From Saururus chinensis (lineage: Eukaryota; Streptophyta; Magnoliopsida; Piperales; Saururaceae), in the NCBI GenBank assembly GCA_035235625.1, contig CP141149.1, positions 5,982,893-6,046,892 of the forward strand: a DNA stretch of 64,000 bases. The letters are read 5' to 3'. The first letter of the stretch is position 1, and each line of letters begins with the position of its first letter. The notes beneath the pieces were generated by a model, which saw only the letters and a list, made by a program, of their open reading frames with translations, was not told the DNA's origin and did no database searches. Position numbers and translations under genes: made by a program. Shown here one piece after another: positions 24,592 to 36,275 of this stretch.

Positions 24592-26351
24592 TTGGTTCAG
24601 GCCAACGTTGCCTTGCCATTGGTTGCCTATGTACGTATTGGATAACATTCACAATATTATTCCAATACGATCGGATCCAAATGTAGTTATGCCTAACGAC
24701 TATTATATACATCAAGCATCACAAAATCATATATGTTAAAAAAAGTATATACTGATATTCAATCGGAATCATACTAAAATTTGAAATCTATTGGAGTCAA
24801 GCGGAAGTTGATAAATCAATGAAATCGTGTACCATTGAGCGGGATCAATCACATTCACATGTCTCGCTCTATCACTGCGTCTTGCTCTACCCTAGAATGA
24901 GACGGAATATAAACAGGTCACATCAAAGTGTAGCAAATTAGAACACAAAGGATCATGGCAAAAGACATCCTAATCTAGCACATGCAGTTCTATAATTTAA
25001 ACAGGAGGTTAGAAATGCTTACTCCCCTAATGTTTCGTAAGGTAGCGGCATTCAAAGTTGCTCATTCCTTCTGGACGATCTCCCCTTTGGATCCGGAGGC
25101 GATGAATGGAGACTCTTCTAGCCTCCATATGTTCCTCACCTTGCATTGAAAGATGATGCACAAATGCTCCCCTTCCCGGACACTCTTCTCATTTTTTGCT
25201 CCTGTGGGTGGCTGACAAAACCTCCCCTACTCGGAGATGTTCCTCACACATTGTGGCCCTTCGGTAGAGGGTAGAGCCCCCTCTACTTTTGACCACTTTT
25301 CTTGATTCGACCTAGTAGCGAAAGATGGAATCTTTTCTTGTTCCTAGCCTCTTTTTATTTCTTCGGTATTTGAGGATGACGAGCAGGACCTCTTCTTGTC
25401 TCGGAGTGTTTCTTTCTTATATGGTTGTCAACTCGGAGAACAACCCCTCCATCGTGTAGAACACACTCAATTTATTGAAGAACACTTCTTCAATGGACTA
25501 AATTGAAGTTAGGACGACTAGAAACGCAGTAGAAGAAGTTCTCCATGCTTTGGGATGACGGGCATAACCTCTCTTTGTCTTGGGGTGTTTCCTCCTTATA
25601 CGGTCTCTAACTCGAAGAAAGGGCCACTCCATTGCGTAGAGCATACTCGATATACTTAAGAACACCTCTTGAATGACCTTAATCGGACTCAGGATGCTCA
25701 AAAACAGAGGAAATGAAGTTCATCCCCAAAAATAACTGAAGAAGGTTATTTATAGCCTCCCACTACGCCAAAACTGTGGCACCGTGCCACCGAAAATAGC
25801 GGCGCTGCTGGTTTCGGGTGGCGGTGCCCATCGAAATGCAGCGCGCTCCTGCAGCACCAATTGAAATGCGGTAGAAGCGGTTTTGCTGGAGTACGCCTCT
25901 GGCACCCGTCGAAACGCGGCACTCACAATTTCATGGGCACGATTTGCACCGTGCCGGCTGCGCGTTGTGGCTCATGCAACAATGCGCCGTGCATGGTTTA
26001 GTCTTTTTTTTTTAATCTTTATCTTCAAATGTGTGTATCTTTCTATCCTAGATTCGGATTTGTTCATTCTTAGTACCGTTGGACTCGTATGGATGAGCCC
26101 TTCAATACTAGCCCAAAGCAGTATAACCTGCTCTTTTCAAGTGGGTCCTGCCTATATTGCACACTTCCTAAGGTTGTAACTAGTCCCAACCTCCGTTTCA
26201 CGCGTTCTTTGATTCGTTACGCTTGTTTCTTAGAGCTCTACTAATATACCGAGGTTTCAAGCTTTGAAACTCTCTATAATTTATCAGAAAATTTGCTAAT
26301 TACTTCTAACCCCCTTGGTTAAACATAATAAAGAAAAGCGGGATATTACAA
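24592..26351 (+). mobile_element. LTR-like remnant D, distant relative of family C
   Basis: The stretch 24592-24730 resembles 43000-43130 of element C in the same orientation (shared ATCGGATCCA, GTAGTT, TGCCTAA). The right end GCGGGATATTACA has the usual LTR 3' form and sits inside a coding relic that resumes at 26352. The left end and target duplication were not found. A diverged tandem duplication of about 179 bp lies within it (25371-25728). No coding sequence. Confidence 0.5.
25371..25728. repeat. diverged tandem duplication, unit about 179 bp, in D
   Basis: Two copies begin GAGGATGACGAGCAG (25371) and GGGATGACGGGCATAA (about 25551) and share CTCCATCGTGTAGA / CTCCATTGCGTAGA and GAAGAACAC / AAGAACACC landmarks. 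Confidence 0.55.
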
Positions 26352-26357
26352 TGCCCG

Positions 26358-26756
26358 ATTCAAATTGACGTTGAGAAAAGTGGGAGGTACCTATAGGAAG
26401 ATTGGGTTGATGTCATGAGGATTCGAATGTACAACCAATGCACTAAAGAAATGGTAGACCTTACCTTTGGAAAGACTTTTCACCATTTCCCAAGAAAGCA
26501 CCCTTTGATAATCAACTTCCCAAAATTAGATCCCTTCTATCAAACAAGACAGAAACTCAACCCACAAGACCAATTCTTTAACAAAAGAATCTTGCTTGAA
26601 CTTGAACCAGAAGATGACCTTGATCCCAAGGAGGAAATCAAAGAGGGAAATGAAAGCAAGCCAAACGACCTGAGGATTGATTGTGAAGAGAGATTCACAC
26701 AAGAGGAAGAAGAACAAAAGGACAACCAAAATCCGAATTTCTTTGAGATTTTTTAG
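26358..26756 (+). pseudogene. unidentified retroelement coding relic
   Basis: A plus-strand frame runs from the right edge of D with one stop (TAG at 26394-26396). It reads QIDVEKSGRYL-stop-EDWVDVMRIRM, then VDLTFGKTFHHFPRKHP, FPKLDPFY and a strongly acidic tail. The sequence before the formal ATG at 26415 is clearly in register, so that ATG is unlikely to be the original start. I do not recognise the family. The position, about 270 bp before a polypurine tract and LTR start, says it is the 3' coding part of an LTR retroelement. Confidence 0.5.
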
Positions 26757-27030
26757 AGAATACCACTAGGTTTTTCATTTCAAGTGTCAGTACTTTGTAG
26801 TCAATTTTGAGTTAAAGTTATTTAGTCATAGCAATTTTTTAAAATTGTTTCAACCTAATTTCTATATGATTTTGGGATGTGACACATTTAAGTTATAATA
26901 AAGTAGTGATCACCCTTTTTCTTGATGTGGCTAAGCTTTTTAAGTTGTTGTGTGGGTTCCCAAGCATGGCAATGGTTGGGTTTCCAAGTGAGGATGGTCG
27001 TGAACTTTGAGGATAGACTTCATTTCTAAG

Positions 27031-27040
27031 TTGGGGAGGA
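27031..27040 (+). other. polypurine tract of an LTR retroelement
   Basis: TTGGGGAGGA directly abuts TGTAACAACCC, the start of an LTR. This is the standard plus-strand priming site position. Confidence 0.65.
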
Positions 27041-28250
27041 TGTAACAACCCAAAAATTTGGAGAATTTTCTTAAATAATTTTGGTAGAGAAATTAACCCC
27101 TTGTAGTTGAGCCATCCCCGACAAAAACATAGATTCGACCTTGACCATTAGGGGTAAGGGGAGGGAACTTTCCTATTGTAGGCTACTAATGTGGGTTGCT
27201 AGTCAACCTACTCAATTTGGCCACTTAGAAAACATAAAAACCCTAACCAGAGGTCCGGGAATGGAGAAGAGTACCATTTTGACCTAAGTGTCTATATATC
27301 TTAAGTTTGTGGACCCACCCATGAGACTTGACCCGAGATGACCCACATATAAAGAAATATCTGTGGCTGGATAGAATCTACTCAAACTCACCTTCCAAGC
27401 CTTAATTTGATAGGGCAAGGATTAGAGATGGACTATTTAAGGAAATTACAATGAGAGCCCGACCTAAAAGTGGAAAGGTAAACTTTGACCACTTAACCAG
27501 GTTGTGGGGCCTTAGATGGGCATAGCACGTGCCCTAGGGGATGCCCAGCCTGCTCAGCTCCTTACTTTGCAGTGAAGTCACTCAAATAGGGCAGATATAA
27601 AAGAGAGAATTAGTTCAGATCAGGAGACTACATTGGAATAGATAGGGGATGATCTCATGGAAAGGGAATATAAGCGAAGATAGGAGACCCACATAAAAGG
27701 CAAACTTTACCCTCTCTTTTTTCCCCAACCCTCTCCTCTCTCTTTTCTCTTGTTCTCTCTTTCCCTTGTCCAAACCCCGTTCTCTTGTCTCATCTTCTTC
27801 TCCCTTGCCATGCCCTACTTGCCGCTCCTCTCCCTCTCCCTCTTAAAGCTTGGAGTAGTCACCCTTGCCTTGGAGCATGTAAAAGAAGGAGGTTTTCCTC
27901 CCTCAAGGCTAGAGCTTCAAGGATTAAAAGAGTCACCATTGAGAAGAGGTAGGAACTACCTATTCTTTATTAGTTATAATGCAATAGATTGTGCATTCCT
28001 TGTTTGTATGATTCATGGTATGCTTGAATAATATTATGTCGTGCTTTGAAAACTTGATGCTAGAATATATGTTTGAGATCTTAAGCATGTGAAATGTGGA
28101 TTGTATAGCATGTTAGAAGGAGATGTATGATGCCTCTCAAGATTATGATTAGGGTTTTCAAAGTCTTTTCACTAGATTAAATTAGTAGGATTAAGTGTTG
28201 ATGGTTTTGAAAAGGATTTTTGAACTTTGGATTTGACTGTGCACACCCAG
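27041..28250 (+). mobile_element. 3' LTR N, right end not found
   Basis: It starts TGTAACAACCCAAAAATTTGG after the polypurine tract. A TATA box (TATAAAAG, 27596-27603) is followed by a pyrimidine-rich leader (27710-27840), as in transcribed plant LTRs. A 93-codon frame at 27750-28031 falls in this leader and is probably not a gene. The right boundary is approximate: by 28318 the sequence is copia-derived. Confidence 0.5.
27596..27603 (+). promoter_or_regulatory. LTR TATA box
   Basis: TATAAAAG about 555 bp into LTR N and about 110 bp before a CT-rich leader; the placement fits an LTR promoter. Confidence 0.45.
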
Positions 28251-28317
28251 GAAGGCCAAATGATTTTGAAACCTTCTGGTTCTAAAACTAATCCGGAATA
28301 TTTGTGGGAAGCATGTG

Positions 28318-28413
28318 GTGATCGTACAGATTTATGTTGATGGCATTATTTTTAGAAGTACAAATGATAAGCTTGCTAAAGCTTTTGCAAAGGAGATAAG
28401 GAATTTTATATGA
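28318..28413 (+). pseudogene. Ty1/copia reverse transcriptase fragment
   Basis: Thirty-one codons ending in a stop read VIVQIYVDGIIFRSTNDKLA and onward, matching the copia RT core IYVDD-IIFGSTN. The second catalytic aspartate of YVDD is replaced by glycine, so the remnant could not be active. It stops two bases before the CACTA end at 28416. Confidence 0.7.
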
Positions 28414-28415
28414 GT

Positions 28416-28745
28416 CACTACAACAAAAAAGACTATTAGCGACGATTTTAAGCCTTGGTAATAGTCATAAGAGCATCGTTAATAACTATTAGCGACGCTT
28501 GAAAACTGCTACCATAAACATCGAAAAAATCTCATTGCATTGCTAATTTTTTATGCATATGTAAAAGCATTGCTAATAATGGTTATTAATAACGCCTATT
28601 TTTGCATATCAAATAAACATTAGCGACATTTTCATTTCCATGACAAAAAATTATTTGTGATGCTTTGAATTTACATCTCAAATAGCATATAAACGATGTT
28701 TATTAAACGTTGCTATTATGTATGTAGACTGATGATAGCTACAAG
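28416..28745 (+). mobile_element. CACTA transposon, left terminus J3, truncated
   Basis: CACTACAACAAAAAAGACTA followed by TTAGCGACG-type subterminal motifs in both orientations, very close to J1. The possible 3-bp target site is AGT. A second, weaker CACTA-like word (CACTACATCCAGGAAAAAAC) lies at 28752. No right terminus was found. Confidence 0.75.
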
Positions 28746-29476
28746 TGGTGTCACTACATCCAGGAAAAAACTATTGGATACACAACAAACATGGAACTAG
28801 GCAAAAGCTCATTGTGCATGATAAGGATCCATGTATGAACCCGCTTGGGAAAGCTCAAGAAACTCAGCATCCACAAAATTGTGCACCAAAAAGGCCTGTG
28901 TAAAAGACCGGATGGGAACAGGGAAAAACTTCATTGAGGCAATAGAAAATAGAAACCGGCACATGGTAGAAGAAGGAAGGGCAAAAACAAATCTAGTGCA
29001 ACTAGTCTGGATTGAACTTGTTGACAAGAAGACTCATGCAAGAACAAAATGCTACAGTCGTAAGCCTCCATAGGTTGAAATATCGTAAATGTCTCCAGCA
29101 AGGCCGCAAATAGAGCTCTGAGAGAAAGGGTAAAGCATCTTTGGTGTGGCCAACAAACTGGTGGGTGGTAGCATTGGTGTTGTGGTCCGAGAGGCAAAGC
29201 TCACTGTTCTAGGATCTGGAAAGTGCAAAATGGCCATCAGACAACCATAATCCTTGTCAAAATCAGAACATCATAACAGAGTCCTTGGAATAGAGGCTAA
29301 GTAGTGATTTGCAGGAAGAAGACCATTGTCCACAAACAAAAGTTTGGCTATCACCAGAACAAAAGTCTTGCTATTTCACATTAGAGTAGTGTTCTAGCAG
29401 ATCTTTAGGTGGAAGGTTGGCTAGAAAATGAAGAGAGTCATGTGCAAGCATGAAATAGCAGAAGGGCAGCCAGAGG
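28746..29476. other. unrecognised sequence interrupted by B1 (left part)
   Basis: Composition is closer to coding (about 43 percent G+C) than the flanks, and the minus strand has several overlapping frames of 60-90 codons (29237-28809). It continues after B1 at 32796, so the pre-insertion segment spanned both sides. I recognise no family. It could be a captured or decayed host exon. Confidence 0.35.
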
Positions 29477-32400
29477 TGTCACGCCCTGGCACCGCCTGAC
29501 CCGAGCTGAACCCAGTGCTAGGGACAGTCAAAGTCCACAGGGGCGACAAATTTGGTTCGTTAAAAATAGTGGAAGACTATAACCCCTTAATCAGGTGAAT
29601 TTCACATACAGAGTCATGCACTTTTAAACCTTTGTGTAAGAGAAATACGAAAAATAAAAGAGGACTTTAACTCTGAATTAGTTTATAAGTCATTAAGTCA
29701 TAAACCCACATACTTAAAATCCTGAGCCGTTACACATACATGATGTTCTATAATCATAATAACATATATCAAAAGACATAAGAATGTCCAAAGGCATCCA
29801 CACCTAATCCCATGCTCTCCCTGTCCGTTCCTCATACAGAGGATCCTGGTTAACTGCATGTCATGCCATGCAGCTCCAAAACTCAATAAGGTTTTATATG
29901 TCGAGAGAGAGAGAGAGAGTAAACTCAAAATCATTATAATTCACCTAGAAATCATTACATAAATCTCATGCATTCATGATGATATATGAGCATAACCTAT
30001 GCATGACTACTCATCACATGCATATACTCATAAGATCATCAACATATCTCCTACATACCATTTCACATGACATATCATAACATCATCCCATTCATGATTC
30101 ATACTCACTGTATACATTCACCCTGCATAATAGTGTCTCAACACACTAATCCATAATCATGCATCTTAACCCATTCTCCTTCATAACATTCAACCTGCAT
30201 AACACATGTCTCTAATACGTAATCACATAATGCATATTCATATCATTCATTCATAGATCATTCACCCTACACGATAAGTTCCTCAATCATACCATACCAA
30301 ATCATGCATTATAAATCACATTCACATGTATCACATAATCTTAATCATCCCTACACAACCTATATAACTTGAGCATAATAATATCTCATACACATGCATC
30401 ATCAACAAATGGTGAGTGTCTCCATCATGGAGAGAAATACAATCGTTCCACATAGGCTGGATGTAGTCCAATTTCCATGAAGGAAACCTAAAGTGTTTGG
30501 GGTAGTCAGCTCCTCTGTCTGCTCGCCCTAGACAATCATGGCCAAGAATGTTCGAATCCCACAGAGGGAACCTAGAGTAGTGTGTTCACTATGAACATCT
30601 CCTGTGGAGGGAAGAGTCCAAATTCCTATGTAGGGAACCTAGAACACGTAGTAACCAATGCACGAAGGTGTACCACTCTGGATCCTTAAGGTCTAGATAA
30701 CTATCTCAGGAAATCACCACTGCATGCGAGTACACAACTTGTCTCCATTCAACTCAACTCAACATCAACTCAGATCGACTCAACCAGGGAGTATCCATGT
30801 TCCACACAAGAACTCAAATCAAAATCATGTCCTTTCGGACCAACCAATTTCTGATAAGCCAATGATTGATTAATCCAACATGCAATCTCTCATCATTGCA
30901 TCCAATCGATCAACCATGACAAATTTCGATAAAGTCTCATTCAAAAATCTATTTCATGATGCATGCAATATGGTACATGCGTGGGCAAGACATACATGAA
31001 TCATAATTCATGATACGTGCTCCCATCAGCCCCTCATACATCATTTATAATCATAATATCAAACATCATCATAATCATCCCTCACTTATGTGTACACGGT
31101 AGAAACATTCAATTCTAAGCATATGGACATGCCTTACAAATAACTCATCATCAAACCACACACATGCTCATTAACATTTAATCATAGTTCTTACTGAAAT
31201 CATGGGTGAAAACCATTGGAAAACACAATTCAAATCAAGTACAACCTCATGCTAGGCCTATGTAAGCATATTCACACCACATTTGAAGCTAAACATGGCA
31301 CCATCATTCACCCATAATTTATTCATGATATGTGAAGGCAAATGATTTCATTCTCATGCTATAAACTTTTATGGAATCATTATAAAATATATTGAATCAT
31401 TCAATCATGGATTTCAAGACAAGAATTTATAACATGTTCAATCGAATAACATAAAATCCACATAACAATTAAGAATTCATCATAGTCTCCAACATTTAAT
31501 TCATACTCTTCCAATAGCTTATCATAGCATATATTACTTATCAAAGTTATAAGAAATAATACTCAAGATTAAAAACAGTAAAATGAGCAAAATACACAAA
31601 ATTAGCCAAACTGCAGTGTTAGCATTCAAACGCCTAGTAGGGCCATTCAATCAGCCTATCTGGCCATTTGAATGCCTGGCCATTCGATCAGCTGTCTAGC
31701 CATTCGATAGCCATAACTGGAATCTCCAGGTTGTCTACCCCACTTCGAAATCAAAACAGAAACTTCTCACAAACATATTAAACTACCAAATCTCACACCC
31801 AAACATCACCATAATTAATTTATGCTTGAAAAATAGTATATCTAGCCATTAACAATCAAAACACAAAGAAATTATAAGAAATAATAAACTTTCCTAAAAC
31901 CGCCATTAAAGTTTAAATCCATGGAAACCACTTCAAACTCCATCAAAACTGAAATATGAAATCACATACATTTTTTGGATGAAAACACTTACCTTCAACA
32001 AGCTTCTTCACTTGAAATTGCTCCTCCACACCTGCAAATCCTACTCAACATAGGGTTTTTGTTAATACCTTCATAAATTCAATTTAAAACACCTAAATCT
32101 CTCAAAAATTAGTAGATCTAGGATTCCTTATGTTAAAACATGAAATCCCATTCTAAAGGGTTTGAAATAGAGTTTCAAATTAGTATCTTTTTGGGTCAAA
32201 ATCAAGATTAAACCTTGTGAAAAGAAAAGATTTGAAAAGTTTCGGAGGCACCCTAAGAAATTAGTCAAAGATTGGGCTAATCCTTACCTTAATCACCTTT
32301 CTTCTTGGGAAATGGGGATTAGGGCTCCTAACTCCAGATTTCCAGCCCTTCCCAATTGGGAAAGTGGCTAAGCCTTTCTATTTATAGAAGGATTTGGGGT

Positions 32401-32795
32401 AAACTTAATAGATTTGTGGGGTATAAATAGGGTTTTACACTAAAAATGGAAAACTTGCTCATTTTAAACCAAAATTAAAGTCTAAAAATTTTGAAATAAT
32501 TATCTACTATATTAGGATGTTTTTAGGGTCAATTGGGATTTATTATTTCATTTTTGCATGTGGGGCCCTCGGTGGGTCCTACCCTTAACTTTTAGAAAAA
32601 AATAGTAAAAATTCCAAAAAATTTTGAATGACTTATATTAAAATTAAACCAATTAATATAAAGAAATTTTGGGTAAAAACTTTTGTTAACCACTTTAATT
32701 TTAAAAATAGTCAAAACTGATCAGAATTAGCATTAAACCACACAATGAAAATTAAATGAATTAAAATAAATCAGTCCAAGTTTAGGGGTCTTAGA
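29477..32795 (+). mobile_element. family-B long LTR-like element B1, 3.3 kb
   Basis: It starts TGTCACGCCCTGGCACC and ends GGGGTCTTAGA, with target duplication AGAGG / AGAGT (4 of 5). The reverse complement of B2 (53985 to 51068) follows it in order: CCCGAGC, GGTCAAAGT / AGTCAAAGT, the CCATTCAATCAGCC block, and AAGTTTAG-GGTCTTA at the end. It contains diffuse tandem repeats (TTCACCCTGCATAA-like units, 30110-30300), a short (GA)n at 29903-29919 and the 31620-31720 GATCAGC / CATTCGAT cluster. No gag-pol domain, so probably a solo LTR. Confidence 0.75.
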
Positions 32796-33166
32796 AGAGT
32801 ACTAATTAAAACCAGTTGCAAAGATCTTGAGAGTGGAATTGGTTCTAGGAGACAATCAAGCGAAAAGCTACAGCTCTTGCTTTTGCTCTTGTTTCATCTT
32901 CCATTGCTCTGTTCATTAGTTCTGCAATGCTTTTCCTTTGATTTTGATTGATTGGCAGCTAAGATGGCTGACAAGGGTGAAGGTCTGGAATCAACCTCAA
33001 GATGACCTATTTGTGCATGGGAGTGTGGTAGCATGATTGGAGGGAGACTATCGTCAATGTTCAGGGCAACTAGATGACTCCCTCCTATGTTGGCTTGGCT
33101 GACATTGAGCATCTCATCGGAGATGTTGTTACGAATTATCATGCTATGTAGAATATATTTCATCAA
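32796..33166 (-). other. unrecognised sequence interrupted by B1 (right part), possible gene relic
   Basis: A 90-codon minus-strand frame (33166-32894) has fairly balanced composition (for example HSHAQIGHLEVDSRPSPLSA) unlike the repeat-derived frames. I do not recognise it. With 28746-29476 it forms the segment that existed before B1 inserted. Confidence 0.35.
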
Positions 33167-36100
33167 TACATTTTCAAGTCACCTACATATCATACTATAA
33201 GGCATATCTCATCATCACATATTAATGTCACCATTACCTGCATATCATGCTATATCTAACTTATCTCATCATCACGTAACCATGTTACCTACATATCATG
33301 CTATGACCCATATTATCTCATCATCACATATGCCTCCTATGCATCATGAGTTCAATATAGCTCATAATACTCATATACTTCATGTGTAACCATGTAAAAT
33401 TTACTAACATAATCACATCCTACATGAATAACTTCTCGACATAAACATATCATGCATATCTATTTCTCAATGAAAACATTCTCCTTGCAAATCAAGTGTG
33501 TCCAACTATCTAAACGAAGCTGAGCCCGACCCAAAACACTAGTTCATCATGGTAGCAGACTTCACTTAACCTATCCATCTCATGATCATAACTCACCGTA
33601 GACCAAAATCTTACATATTCATACAATCTTCACCATCCACCATATGGCTAACACATATTTCTCGAAAGTCATCAAATTGAGCTCCTTAGAGCCAAACCCA
33701 GTGATCACCCTTTTATACCTCACTTATTATGCTTACTTTTAATTTCATAATTTGTACATTATGTATATACAATTATGCAACACTCTTACTATTTGACAAT
33801 TACCCAACATATGCTCCAATCAAAACCGATCCATTCCAATCCTCGGACGTCAAACTTACCTCATATGTTTCCCATCATAAGCTTACACATCCGCATCTAA
33901 ATCCATTTTAAACACTTTGTCACAATTAACCGTCCATCACACATACTTCTGCCCACACACACTTATAAATCACATAGACGTATAGCCATCATACAAACAT
34001 GTCCATCACACATACTTTCATACACCCAATTCCATACATAGCTTACCAACATACTCACTAGCCATCACTAGTGCTCACACAATCCACATACATAGCTTAC
34101 CAACATACTCACTAGCCATCATTAGTGCACACACAATCCACATACGTAGCATACCAATATACTCGCTAGCCATCACTAGCACATACACAATCCACATACG
34201 TAGCTTATCAACATACTCGCTAACCATCACTAGCACACACACAATCCACATACGTAGCTTACCAACATACCCGCTAGCTATCACTAGCACATACATATTC
34301 CACATACATAACTTACTAACATACTCACTAGCCATCACTAGCACATACATATTCCACATATGTAGCTTACTAACATACTTGCTAGCTATCACTAATGCAC
34401 ATATACAACAACAATACTTAGAGCTCACATGCATGTCATATGCATTTCAACTTAGCATAATTTATCCTCTTACATCATGCAAATAGATCATGATTTAACA
34501 TCCAAAGCATTAAATCATATAATCCTAGCATGCTGCTACTCATTCAAAGCATGCTATCATAAAATTACGAGTTCAAAGATACCCTACCTCGTAATCATGA
34601 CATTTGATGGCGAGCACATAATGGTGGTAGCGCCGGTGGTGGACTTGGTGGCCAAAAGCATTGCCAAGTTGAGTGAGCTATTGTCTTGAGGGTTTAGGAA
34701 GCGTCGAAAGTACTCATGGCCAAACGGAGTGACACAGATATAGACGGCAAAATTTGAAATCCACAATGTCACACTAGGGGTGTCGGGGAGAAAGGTCATG
34801 CCAATGAGTGGCAGGTGCAACTAGAAATCAAGGTGTACTCACTGAAGGTCACCCGGCGGCTGAGAACTACTCGACTAGCCGTAAGATGTCAAAATTGACC
34901 ATGGATAGCACCCAACGGCGTTGATTTCATGCCTACAAGGGCCCACATAATGGTGGAGGGCATGGGGAGACACTCAAGGATGGAGGAGAGGTGGAGGAGG
35001 GCTCTGATGTCAACTCCATTTGGTGGCAGAGCCATCCGACGGCCAGGTAGCACAAATATGACGCCTATACCAAGGAGTGCATGTGCGGCCACATGCACAC
35101 GTGGCCAAAAAAGGACACTCTAGGGGGGAGATGGATCAGACAGTTGCAAGCCAATGCCCACAAAAGGGCAACCGAGCTAGGGCTAGGATGTGGTGGCCGA
35201 CCGAAATGGCAATGACATAGCGGATCGCCACCCACGCCCAAAACTAGTGGTGCGGGCAGCTGTGCATCTCACATGTAAAAGGGCGAAGGGTGACTCAAGG
35301 TTGAGCAGTGGTGGGGCATAGGCCACATTGAAACAAGGCTAACCCCAAGGCCAGCTAGAGTCCAATCGGTGGCCGGAGATGTCATAATGGAAAAGCGAGC
35401 ACAAAGGGTCATACGGGTAAGACCAAATCGAGGCATAAGGGCGAAGCTGGTCAATAGGGGTGAAGTAGGGTCTGAAACAACAACCCCCAACCAACATTGG
35501 GTCTAAGAAGGCTAGACAAAGTCCCACCGGAGTTCATCCAATGGCCGAGTGACGATTGAAAACACCATCGTCTAAAAAAATATCACGGACTGTGAAATGA
35601 AAACAAGAACAAAAACTAAACAAAGTATTGGTGTCTCATGAAGGAACAAAGAGAGCATGGTGGAAGCTCTAGCCAACTCCTATGGGTTCCTTGCAACCAA
35701 AAGAAGATAAGTCTAGTTGAGGACATCCACAAACGACATCAAAATTGCCCTCCTACAGGACAAAAATGAATTTAAGAGGTAAAAAAAACTAAAGAAAAGA
35801 CTAGTACCTCGTGGAGGAGTAAAGAGGACATGGTGGCGGTCATAGTCGGTTCCTACGTACTTATGGCGGTAAGGCAAAGTGGATCCCAGCATGAACTAGT
35901 GAAATCTTGCAATGGAGGAGGGACAATGAAGTGACCTAAATCGCACTCAGGTTTTCTGAAATCTTACCGGACATCAAAAAAACTTACTGAACGTTTCATG
36001 TTCTAGAATCCGATACTCAGGTCCAGAACTTATACTCTTATTTATTTTTCTATTTATATCCCAATCACACGTTAACCTCCTATTTACGCATCGTATGTCC

Positions 36101-36275
36101 AAAATTCGTGTAGAAAGAGTGTGGCGAGGCCTGCAGCCTCCGACTAAGCCCCACACCTGACTCTATGGGTATAATACTAAAGTCAAATGTGAGGAAGTGT
36201 CACATTTTACTGCTAAAAATGACCAAAAAATAGCAGGAAAATAAAAAAAATCGTAGAAAAATTAGGGACCTTACA
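33167..36275 (+). mobile_element. family-A element A2, 5' part replaced or diverged
   Basis: From about 33515 it aligns with A1 18440-20664: GAGCCCGAC, GTAGCAGACTTCACTTA, TACCTCGTAATCATGAC, TTTGATGGCGAGCA, GGGTTTAGGAAGCG and the end GGGACCTTACA. The first 350 bp (33167-33515) do not match A1 and hold about three 55-bp repeats (CATATCATGCTAT / TATCTCATCATCAC). No start TGTAACACCC and no left target duplication were found, so the 5' end is truncated or rearranged. No retrotransposon domains were seen. Confidence 0.65.
34035..34412. repeat. seven-unit 54-bp tandem repeat in A2
   Basis: The core CACTAGCCATCACTAG (or CGCTAGCCATCACTAG) recurs at 34056, 34110, 34164, 34218, 34272, 34326 and 34380, an exact 54-bp step with no indel. 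Because 54 is a multiple of three, one minus-strand frame stays open for 119 codons with an 18-residue repeat (MYVLVMASEYVSKLCMWN type). A1 has only about two units. Confidence 0.85.

Noticed and set aside
34035..34412. Possible CRISPR-like array from regular spacing
   Set aside because: The units are contiguous 54-bp repeats with no unique spacers, in a plant transposon context.
34075..34434. 119-codon minus-strand frame as a membrane protein gene
   Set aside because: It is the 54-bp repeat read in phase. Reported as a repeat finding, not as a gene.
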